64,000 nt of DNA from Ilex aquifolium. Lineage: Eukaryota > Streptophyta > Magnoliopsida > Aquifoliales > Aquifoliaceae. The DNA lies in contig OX637392.1 of NCBI GenBank assembly GCA_951799425.1, forward strand, positions 34,765,593-34,829,592, given 5' to 3'. Position numbers and translations under genes: made by a program. Below, piece after piece: positions 32,950 to 42,557 of this stretch. Numbering within the stretch: position 1 is the stretch's first letter; each line of letters begins with the position of its first letter. The notes beneath the pieces are model-generated. The model ran no database searches. It saw only the letters and a list, made by a program, of their open reading frames with translations, and was not told where the DNA came from.

Positions 32950-35879
32950 ATAGACCACCAAAGCCTGAATTGAAACATCTCCCATCTGACCTCAAATATG
33001 CATTTTTAGGGGAGGACGAGTCATACCCAGTGGCAATTTCATCTAAGCTCACAGACTTGCAAGAGTCTAAATTGATTGAAGTTCTTCAAAGCCATAAAAA
33101 CATCATTGGATGGACCATCGCTGACTTGAAAGGTATAAGCCCGTTAATCTGCAATCATGCTATATACCTTTAAGATGATTCAAAACCCTCTCGTCAAATG
33201 CAGCGACGACTAAACCCTCACATGAAGGAAGTAGTGAGAACTGAGGTACTCAAGCTCTTAAATGCAGGGATAACCTTCCCCATCTCTGATAGCAAGTGGG
33301 TTAGTCCAACCCAAGTTGTGCCCAAAAATTTTGGGGTCACAGTGGTCAAAAATGATGCAAATGAACTAGTACCAACTCGAGTCGTCATAGGATGGCGAAT
33401 GTGCATTGATTATCGAAAACTCAATTTGGTCACTAGAAAATATCATTTTCCTCTTCCATTTCTTGACCAAGTCCTAGAGAGAATTGCAGGCCATGCATTT
33501 TACTGTTTCCTAGATGGGTATTCAGGGTATAACCAAATTGAGATAGCACTAGATGATCAGGAGAAAACAACATTCACATGCCCCTTTGGCACTTTCGAAT
33601 TCAAAAGGATGCCATTTGGACTTTGTAACGCTCCTGCAACATTCCAAAGATGTATGCTAAGTTTGTTCAGTGATATGGTTGAAAATTTTTTGGAAGTATT
33701 CATGGATGATTTCTCTGTATATGGTGATTCCTTTGATTTGTGTCTAACCAATCTGGAGAAAGTGCTAATCAGATGTAAGGAAGCCAATCTAGTGCTCAAT
33801 TGGGAAAAATGTCATTTCATGGTAACACAAGGCATTGTCCTTGGTCACATTGTGTCGTCTGAAGGCATGAAAGTTGACAAGGCAAAAATAGATCTGATTG
33901 GAAATTTGCCTGCCCTTAAGACTGTAAAGGATGTCCGATCATTCCTAGGGCTTGCAGGTTTTTACAGGAGATTCATAAAAAATTTCAATACCATAGCAAA
34001 ACTCATGTGTCATCTTCTAAGTCAGGACGTAATCTTTGATTGGAATAAAGCATGCCAGAAAGCCTTTGACAAGCTGAAAGGCATGTTAATTTCTGCTCCA
34101 ATAATGCAACCCCCTGACTGGAATCTACCATTTGAACTAATGTGTGATGCAAGTGATTATGTTGTAGGTGCTGTATTGGGACAGAGAAAATATAAGAAGC
34201 CCCATGTGATTTACTATGCAAGAAAAACTTTGAATGATGCTCAAATGAATTATTCAACAACTGAAAAACAATTGCTTACTGTAGTTTTTGCACTGGAAAA
34301 TTTCCGTTCTTATCTTGTTGGTTCTTCTGTTACTGTATTCACTGACCATACAGCCCTAAAATTTTTGCTCACAAAGAAGGACGCCAAGCCAAGACTATTG
34401 AGATGGATACTCTTGCTCCAAGAGTTTGATCTTGTCATCAAAGACAAGAAAGGTGTCGAGAATGTGGTGGCAGATCATCTGTCTAGACTAACTTATGAAT
34501 TTCATAAGGATGAACTGCCAATCAATGAGAAATTCCCCGATGAACAACTGTTCATAATTGATAAGACACCATGGTACGCGGATATTGCTAACTTCCTTGC
34601 TACTGGTACACTCCCTCCATCCTTTACCATGATGGACAAAAAGAAATTTATGAGGGAGGTTCATAACTTCTTTTGGGAGGATCCCTACGTATTCAAGTAC
34701 TATAAGGATCAAATCATAAGGCGTTGCATCCCCGGTCATGAAAGCAGCCATGTAATAACATTTTGTCATTCTGAAGCATGCGATGGCCATTTTTCATCAA
34801 GAAAAACCGCTGCAAAAATATTGCAGTGTGGATTTTACTGGCCCACACTTTTCAAAGTTGTCCATGCCTTTTATTTAACTTGCGATAGATGGCAAAGGTT
34901 GGGAAGCATTTCTAAAAGAAACATGATGCCCTTAAACCCCATTCTAGTAATTGAAATTTTTGACTATTGGGGCATCGATTTTATGGGACCATTTCCCCAT
35001 TCCTTTGGCTATCTATACATTTTAGTGGCTGTAGACTATGTATCCAAATGGGTTGAAGCAATTCCATGCCGAAACAATGATCACCAAACAGTGATCAAGT
35101 TTTTAAAAGAAAATATTTTGTCCCGGTTTGGAATTCCGAAATCAATCATAAGTGATGGGGGTGCTCATTTTTGCAATTGTCCCTTCTGGAAATTGATGAA
35201 AAAATACTTGATCTTTCACAAAATTGCAACCCCTTATCACCCACAGACCAGTGGACAAGCTGAACTAGCTAATCGGGAGATCAAATTGATTTTAGAAAAA
35301 ATGGTAAATCCAGACCGCACAGATTGGTCCTTAAGACTAACTGATGCACTCTGGGCATACCGTACTACTTTTAAAATAATTTTAGGCATATCTCCTTATC
35401 GATTAGTCTATGGAAAGTCGTGTCACCTACCTGTGGAATTGGAACATAGGGCATACTGGGTCATTAAAGCAATGAATTTTAACTTGGACAAGGCTGGACT
35501 AGCAAGGAAACTTCAGATAAATGAATTGGAGGAATTGAGAAATGAAGCATATGAAAATGCTAAGATTGCTAAAACCAGGATGAAAATTTTTCATGACAAA
35601 AATATTGTGCGGAAATCTTTTGAGCCTTCTCAAAAAGTCTTTTTATTTAATTCAAAACTCCACATCTTTCCTGGTAAATTGAAGTCAAGATGGATTGGGC
35701 CTTACATTGTCAAAAATGTGTTTGGACATGGAGCAGTTGAAGTGGAAAACCCATCAAATGGTAATATTTTTACTGTTAATGGTCAGCGGTTAAAACCATT
35801 TTTGGAGGATTTTGTTAAAAAGGTGGAAACCATTCTTTTAATGGAACCAGAATACTCCTCTGAAAGTCGTGCCTACTGA
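32950..35879 (+). pseudogene. Athila A pol: reverse transcriptase, RNase H, integrase
   Basis: RT runs about 33380-33950 with [12 protein letters not shown] near 33610 and the catalytic FMDD near 33705. RNase H has [13 protein letters not shown] near 34145 and the conserved [10 protein letters not shown] near 34340. Integrase follows: zinc region about 34770-34890, core with [10 protein letters not shown] near 34970, [10 protein letters not shown] near 35150 and the final acidic residue near 35265. The tail ends at 35879 ([13 protein letters not shown]). There is no chromodomain, as expected for Athila. It is largely open, with about one break. Confidence 0.92.
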
Positions 35880-36216
35880 CACTCAAGTGGATCGGGTCAG
35901 GAAAAATCTAACCCAACCCGACCCACTAGGGCGTCTTTATAAGGCACCCACTCTTTTTCTTCTTTTTCTCCCAGCCGCAGCTGTTCGCCCCCCCCTCCCC
36001 AAATTTCTTCTTCTTCTTTTTCTTTTCTTCTTCTTTCTGTTCTTCTTCATTTTCTCTGATACACAACCCATGACCACACACTCTGCAAACACAATTTTTT
36101 GCTTCATGTTTTGCATTTTAATCTTATATTTGCTCATGGGTGTCCTTCTCTTGTTCACACTCACACACAAGGATTTTCAGCCTACCCGAAACCCAGATCT
36201 GCGCACAAATGAGTAA
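35869..36216 (+). other. Small hydrophobic open frame overlapping the pol end (doubtful)
   Basis: A 115-codon frame overlaps the last bases of pol. It has a hydrophobic stretch encoded by a T/C-rich run near 35990-36050 and a second one near 36090-36160 (TIFCFMFCILILYLLMG). It could be a remnant of an envelope-like or membrane protein, as sometimes proposed for Athila, or a chance product of pyrimidine-rich sequence. I favour chance. Confidence 0.25.
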
Positions 36217-36305
36217 TTCATGTATTTTTATTTGTAGGTTTCAGTAGATGAACAGATCTCTACCATTCAACCTCATCTCCAAGATCCGTGAACTGATAAA
36301 TTCGA

Positions 36306-36341
36306 AACATTGGGGACAATGTTCAGTTTAGGTTGGGGGGT
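36306..36341 (+). other. Post-pol stem-loop with G-rich tract (element A copy)
   Basis: AACATTG and CAATGTT (36306-36323) enclose GGGA. GGTTGGGGGGT follows at 36331-36341 and nearly repeats the true polypurine tract at 40673. In B the stem is TGCATTG/CAATGCA, so two pairs change together. It may be an internal (central) polypurine tract or an RNA signal. Confidence 0.7.
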
Positions 36342-36384
36342 GTGAGAATACAGTTCATATTTGCCCATAAATTTTTTAAAAAAT

Positions 36385-36416
<32 letters not shown>
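36385..36416. repeat. (TTG)n microsatellite
   Basis: About ten uninterrupted TTG units within the post-pol region of Athila A. Confidence 0.95.
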
Positions 36417-36417
<1 letters not shown>

Positions 36418-36538
36418 TGATAATTTTATGTACCTTGTCTTGTATAAATTAATGATTATGTTTTTGAGTCAGCTTCAATCGTCTTTGTGACTGGCAGACG
36501 TTAAAGAACCAGATAGTGAGTCTTAAAGTTTAGAAAGC

Positions 36539-36811
36539 ATGGATATTAAACTTTTTTGGTTTAGTTTAGGAGTTTTGCGCACTTTTCCATTTGATGTGCA
36601 TACTGTAATCATGAGAAAAGCAAGACTGGTAAGGAAGGCCGAAATTCAAGAAAAACAAGCGAAACCCCTCTATGGCAGAAGCAGCTTTGCCAAACATCGT
36701 CGTGCCAAAAGACTTGGTGCTTGTAAACAGTGTGGTAGAGTCTTTCACGAGAAAAGATACAACCAGTGTTCTGAACCAATCTCCGGTCGCGCACTCGATC
36801 GATTAGACTAG
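36539..36811 (+). pseudogene. Carlavirus-like cysteine-rich nucleic-acid-binding protein fossil
   Basis: A 90-codon frame contains FPFDVHTVI, then GRSSFAKHRRAKRLG, then CKQCGRVFHEKRYNQC. From memory, carlavirus 3'-terminal proteins share this order: a hydrophobic start with P-V-D-V, a basic GRSTYARKRRA-like stretch, then C-x2-C and a distal C. The match is by eye and not from a search. It lies between pol and ORF3 of Athila A, outside the element's usual genes. It looks like part of an old plus-strand RNA virus sequence (Betaflexiviridae type) captured by the element, probably broken. A chance basic Cys-containing frame is the alternative. Confidence 0.5.
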
Positions 36812-37214
36812 ATAGTGAATGGGCTGAGTAAGGATTACCCTGATACGCCATGCTATTCCGGTACTTTGCTTAACCGGTTTGTGAGAGAGGAAATTAGGAG
36901 AGTCAATGGTTGTCCGTTCAACACAGACACAGAGGGAGACTCAGATTAGATAATTTTCTGTAGGAAATTGTACTTTTGTTGGGGATGAAAGACAAAGGTC
37001 CGAATTTTTTGTAAAAAGTGTAAAAAAATCTTTTTGTATAAACTCTTTTGACTGAAATGAAAATATGGGCCGAGTAAGGAATGTCCCAGAATACCAACCT
37101 GAAGCGTGGGTAGGGGCTTATCCTGAGACGCCATAGGTTTTGATTTAAAAATTGTGTGTTTAGCCCTTTCTGATTTTGTATAATGTAGTGTAGAAATTTT
37201 TGATTTTTGACTCA

Positions 37215-37533
37215 ACGTTCGAACGCCAGGTGACGTTCGAACGTTAGCTGCTTGCAGTTCTCAACCCCTGATGAAGTTTCTGATGATACTAAAAAGTACT
37301 GGGACCTCAGCTTGTTCGAACGACAATAGACCGTTCGAACGAGATTCACGTTCGAACGCCAATAGACCGTTCGAATGAAGAGAACCTACAGTACTTTGAC
37401 CTCTGACAGAACTCAAAAGTACTGAGAGCTCACCACGTTCGAACGACAACCACGTTCGAACGATCTGTTTAAAATCCTTCTAGACACGTTCGAACGTTAC
37501 CCACGTTCGAACGTCACGACTCAGGCTATAAAA
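37215..37533 (+). promoter_or_regulatory. Palindrome array and TATA before Athila A ORF3
   Basis: About ten copies of ACGTTCGAACGT or shortened forms lie between 37215 and 37514, mostly in pairs 5-8 bases apart. AAAGTACTGGGAC-type spacers sit between pairs, as in the Tekay LTR promoter at 3472-3736. TATAAAA is at 37527-37533, 13 bases after the last palindrome and about 210 before the ORF3 start. This suggests an internal promoter giving a separate ORF3 transcript; that is inference. Confidence 0.72.
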
Positions 37534-37740
37534 GCCTGGTTCGTCTTCTTCGTTTCAAAACCACCCAAAAATCCCCAAAAACCGAAAAACCCTTGGTGAC
37601 TCTTCACTACCCAGACCCCAAAACACCAACCATTCTCCATTTTTACCAAAATTCAATCCTCTCAAGACTATTCCCATTTCAAAAAGCTCCATTTTCACAA
37701 AGAAATCCAAGATTTCCAAGCCCTCAAATTCAAAAATTGA

Positions 37741-38834
37741 AAATGCCAAGAGTCAACCTCCCTGCCAGGCGCAACCCAAACACCCAAGAGCCTAATTTCG
37801 TCGAGGAGGTGGTGGAAGGAAGAGAAGGAATGCCACCACTTACGCGAAGATACGATAAAACCCGTTTCCCCACAGCTCTAAAAGCTGACAGGTACGACAA
37901 TTTTTACTAAAAACATGATGTGGTTTGTGAAAGGGGTGTTGTTTTAACTGATTTTGTTGAATTGGGTATAATGGCGAAGATGGAAAGGAGGGGTTGGGTC
38001 TTGTATTTGCAAAACGGCGGAGAGGCCGTAGTTGACTTGGCGAGGGAGTTTTACTCCAACGCCAAAATAGTTAATGGATCGTTAAGGAGTTATATGAGGG
38101 GAATCCACATCGATGTGGATGAAGATTACATAAGAGAAATTAGGCAAGAAGTGCCTTGGGTCCCAAGTCCCGCTTTTCCCCCGAGAAAGAACGTAGCAAT
38201 GAATGTCGTGGGGAGGGAGCTAACGGGAATGCCTAACTTCTCTTGGACTGGAAAGAGATTTTTTAGACAAGGGGAACTCACCTACAAATATAAAATGTTG
38301 AACTTGATTGCGGTTGCCAACTTTGCTCTGCTAGGAAGAAAGAATGAAATCCTCCCCGACATGGCTCGGTTGTTGTATGCAATTGGGAAAGGGCAAAGCA
38401 TCGACCTCCCCTCCCTAATTTTGACCGAGATGAAAAAAGGGTGTGATGTGAAGTGAAATTCGCTTCCCTTCGGCACCCTAGTGACGGAATTATGCAAAGA
38501 CCATGGGGTTAGGGTGAAGCCAGAAATGGAAATTCAATAGCCAATGGGGCCACTGAACAAGGCTTCCTTCCGGAGAAGCCAAGGTCATAGTGGTGGCCAA
38601 GCGGCCAGACAGGAGATGCCCCCTACCCATGGAGTGGACGAGGTGCAAGAGGAGCTTGATGCGGAGGAGGAGAGAGAGATGGAGGAAGAAAGAGATCAGC
38701 CACAGGAGGCAAGACCTAGCACCAGGACCCAACGATCTTTACCAGACATCATGCTTAGCATTGAAGCTAAGCAGGATGAGATTCTTAGACTTTTGAGGGG
38801 TGGACCTGGTGGAGATGGTGGACTTGAAGAGTGA
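37741..38834 (+). pseudogene. Athila A ORF3 ('putative plant transposon protein' type)
   Basis: Starts MPRVNLPARRNPNTQ, basic. The core at about 37950-38450 includes MERRGWVLYL, VDLAREFYSNAK and an LPSLILTEMKK segment, matching the conserved family found after pol in plant Athila-like elements. The C-terminal third is strongly acidic (EEEREMEEERDQ near 38680) and ends in a possible amphipathic helix and a glycine tail. There is no clear membrane anchor, so an envelope role is not supported. Function unknown. About two or three breaks. Confidence 0.75.
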
Positions 38835-40668
38835 GAGAGAGGGATCCCTGTTCTTGTTTATGGTTTTTGTGTGTTATTGCTTCTTTCTATGAGTTTCTTT
38901 TTCGATAGTTGTTAAAGATATTGTAAGTTTTTGTGTGATTGTGGATGAATTGGATCATTGATGTTGATGTTAACTGACAATATGTTGTGAAATGAATGGA
39001 TCAATTTATCACTTTTATTTGTTTTAAATGAATATGTAAATTTAGCTTAACATTAATATATGATGGAACAAATGTGTATGATAAGAATGTTTGTTAAAGT
39101 AACTACGCACATGATCGGTTTGACACCTCAGCCTAGCAACCGAAAACATAAAACCACATTTCTAGGAAAATTGGTATTTTTTCTATGCTTAAATTGTCAA
39201 ATATGCATCGATATTTGTTATTTTCAAGGAACAGGATGATCGGATTCGAAAATGGAATCGGTATATAACCGACATCCCCTGGAAAACCCGACATAACTAG
39301 TGGAGATAACAAAGAATACCATGGTAAGTTTCGAGCCTTACGATGCTTTCGAGAGACAATCGATGTTTACTCAAGTAAAGTCTTTCACTCTCAATTTTTT
39401 AATAATCTCATTAATCTTTATTTGATTGACGCAATTAAAAGTGATCTATTGACATATCCCACAGGGAACCTTCGCATACAACACATACATGTGCACATAC
39501 TTGAGAAATGATCTTAAGCCATCTTTGATTTGATATTGAGCCTTAGCCATTTCTTTTACAAAATTATTTCCCTAGTCAGCCATGCTTGAGCCATCAATGT
39601 ATGATTTCTTCTTCGATAAACCTGTATGAGTACCAAACCACAAGAGAACATACTTGACATACCTTTGCTATCTAATTTTCTTGCACCCTCTTTTAAATCA
39701 ATATGACACAGAAATGGAAGGAAAAGGGAAAGGCTGTGGAGGCTACTTTTCAATGACAAGAAGAATCAATGGGAACAATTGAAACAGGAAAGAAGCAAAA
39801 AGGCAAGAAATTGCCAAGAAAGTGAAAAAAGAGAAATGAGAAAAATGAAAGAAAAAAATATCATCTCTGGGCAAAATATCGAAAAGCTAGAAAGAGGTAT
39901 GTTACACTACATAAATAAAGGATAGCTTTTGAATACTATTGACGTCATTTCGTTAGCCACTGACCTCTGGCCACGATACAACCTATGAAAAGCCCTAATT
40001 GATCTCAAGTTTGTTATATGCATGTGTTGTCAATCAAAATTGGGTATGGTAAATAGTATTTCTTTAAATTGCATCAATATTCGTTCATGAGATTATGCTA
40101 AACATGAGTAGTTGTTTCCTTAAATTTCACTCCATTCCTACTTATGCATGTGATTTTTTTTGATTGGCCACCTTCTGATCACATGATCTGTGAGAAACAA
40201 GTCACTATAATCGGAGCGAACTTTTGCTGAGAGCATTCTACGAGAGGCTTGTGAAATCGAAGCTATCCATGGAAGACGGTAAAAGGGAGTGTTTGTTATA
40301 TAACAATTTATGTTGCTTGAATGATCATTCCTACTACACGGGGAATTCCAAATATCAATGTAACAGATGCTAATTTTTCATAGAATAGATACCTATGAAA
40401 GAGGGACATGCGGGATATAAGTCGAAATTGAGAGTTAGGTGCCTCAACGACCATGATGCTAATTTACTTTAATCAGCAATCTCACATACACATCTATTCG
40501 ACTGAAGTTTGTGGGTAGCTTCACTGAAAACCCTCACGAGACAACACTCGTCTGCTAGGGTAAACCTAGTGGTTCAACGGCTTGTTGCATAAGCTAAATG
40601 CAACCGGATGACCTACGAAAATGGCATTAGGAGTAGATTTTTTTTTGTATTACTAGAGACTAGCAATA
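38835..40668 (+). other. Non-coding 3' region of Athila A
   Basis: AT-rich sequence without a supported gene. Near its end lie the conserved hairpin block (40535-40604) and ACTAGAGACTAGCAA near 40651, shared with the same place in B (50820). Confidence 0.65.
40535..40604 (+). other. Conserved hairpin block (element A copy)
   Basis: Three stem-loops in 70 bases: ACGAG..CTCGT, CTAGG..CCTAG, and GTTGCAT..ATGCAAC around a loop ending CTAA. B has ATTGCAT..ATGCAAT in the third stem, and C has GTTGCAT..ATGCAAT (a G-U pair). Confidence 0.7.
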
Positions 40669-40684
40669 TTTAGGTTGGGGAGTG
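40669..40684 (+). other. Polypurine tract of Athila A
   Basis: GGTTGGGGAGTG directly precedes the 3' LTR start TGATTAG at 40685. Confidence 0.8.
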
Positions 40685-42557
40685 TGATTAGCACTTAAAA
40701 TTAGCATATTACTATGTCGTTTTAAGATTAATTGTACTTTGATGGAGTTTAAGTGATGTCATTTCAGGCCCTAAACTGAACAAGGACTCAAGAACAACAA
40801 GTACCACACTTGAATGCAACACCAGCACATTAGAGCACAAAATTGGAGAAGCTTGGAGCACAGGCAGAACATTCGAATGCCAACCCACGTTCGAATGGCC
40901 ACATTGAACTGTAGCAGACCCAACTGCTAAGAGAAGGCATGTTGCAGCTAGGAAAGAAGACTGAAGCTCTGAGGCACTTGAGTATCACGTTCGAACGCCA
41001 ACTCACGTTCGAACGTGCACTTGAGTTGATTGAAGACCACACTACTGCATAGAGTGTGGAACTAAACTTCACAGAAGACCAACAGATCACTCGAGTGAGA
41101 GGATTAGAGCACATCTGGCGTTCGAATGCCCATAGTGCAAAGACAGAAGAAACGTTCGAACGACAGACAACGTTCAAACGTTCATAAAGCAAAAACAGAA
41201 ACAACGTTCGAACGCCAACTCACGTTCGAACGTTCTCCACAGACTAGCAGCAGAGTAGTTGGTTTTTAACTTGGACTTGGGCGGCATACACTATTCCTTC
41301 ACCCCCTCTTGTCTCCTCCTCTTGCCTATAAATACTCCCATTGTTGGAGAGCTTAGGGGAGCCAAGTAGAGAGGTTGATGGAGGCTTAGACTCCCACTCA
41401 CATTATAGATTTAGCTTACATTTCCTTGTATGAAGTCTTTATTTTAGAGATTAGTTTGACTTTAGTCCAACATCTCTTTTCTTACTATAAAAGTAGTTTT
41501 ATGCTTATGTTTCCACTTACATGCATAGAAGGGAGTTAGTTCATCTCTTTGGTTGAGGAAGCAACCCTCCATTCCTTGGTTGAGGAAGCCACCCTCCAAA
41601 TGTGACTAGCTTTCTTCTACTTTTATTGTTTAGTTACTTCACTTCCATTGCTGGAGCTTCTTTCTTTCTTAGAGTAGTGAAACTCTTCCACTTTTCTAGA
41701 GTTTTACCAAAGCCGTGAAGGGTGGAACGTGATTCACTCATTCTTTGTTAAAGATTGGCTCCTTGTTCATTGTTATTTCATCTTTTGAGTCCTCTACTTG
41801 GAGGGATGATCATCATCCACTTTTCTAGCTTTACCAAAGCCATGAAGAGTGAGTAGTTTCTTATTCACTCTTTAGTAAGAGGAGAAAGGCATGTATAAGT
41901 TATCCGGGAATTATATTTGTGCACTGTTCTTATGTTTAACGTTTATTTCTTCTTGCTTATTGGATGATTGATTGCATCTAGCAAAGCTAAGGTACTTTGT
42001 ATAACCGTGGGCTCTTTCTATGACACAGATGACTCTTGCATAGAAAGACTCATCGGTTCAAGGCAAGTACCCCGGCTAGATCTTCATGACTACCCTTCAA
42101 TCCTCCCCCTTATTGTGCTTCATTTAAAGAATGGAATATTAATGTCATGATTGAATGTCTTGTAGAAACACTTGCTTTTTTGTAGACAGGTTAAGTCTCG
42201 GCACAAACAATTCTTGTAAACTTCTGGAAAGACATCGGAATCATGTTCTTAATTCTCACAGTCCATCTTTATCTTCCGATTAACTTGTTGTTGGCAAGGG
42301 AGTTAATTGAGTTATCAAGCATAAGTATAATTAACCGGATAATTAACTACATGTCCAGATCCTTGAACGAAAGAGTGAATCTTTTTCATTCGAGCTCATC
42401 TCATATTTTGTTAAGAAAATTCTCTTGGAAAAAATCTTATATTCTGTCCAGGAAATCTCACACCTCACAACAAATCTCAAGGGTTACAATCAATAGGTCT
42501 CCACCACTGCTTATCTAAAAAAATACCAACAAAAGTTCCCTGTGGATTCGACACCGA
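40685..42557 (+). repeat. 3' LTR of Athila A, cut near its end
   Basis: Homologous to 28323-30193 throughout. After about 42557 the match stops and a chromovirus fragment begins. Confidence 0.9.
40868..41334 (+). promoter_or_regulatory. Athila A 3' LTR promoter: ACGTTCGAACGT cluster and TATA
   Basis: The same cluster as 28500-28972, with partly different decayed copies. TATAAATA is at 41327-41334. Taking both LTRs together gives the consensus ACGTTCGAACGT. Confidence 0.72.

Larger units (their letters stand above)
28323..42557 (+). mobile_element. Nearly complete Athila (Ty3/gypsy) element A
   Basis: Order: 5' LTR (28323-30261), tRNA-Asp primer site, gag-pro, pol, a post-pol stem-loop, a small virus-like ORF, a palindrome promoter, ORF3, a long non-coding region, a polypurine tract, and a 3' LTR (40685-42557) that lacks about its last 70 bases. 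By hand the LTRs differ by about 4%, so it is older than the young Tekay insertion. About four or five breaks in the coding regions. Because the 3' end is cut, the target duplication cannot be checked. At over 14 kb it is within the large size typical of Athila. Confidence 0.92.

Noticed and set aside
35869-36216. Envelope gene after Athila pol
   Set aside because: The hydrophobic segments come from a pyrimidine run, and there is no signal peptide, glycosylation pattern or fusion motif. It is kept only as a doubtful feature.
37215-37514. Regular palindromes with spacers resembling a CRISPR array
   Set aside because: The spacing is irregular, the repeats are short palindromes that vary in sequence, the setting is a plant retrotransposon, and no cas-like gene exists.
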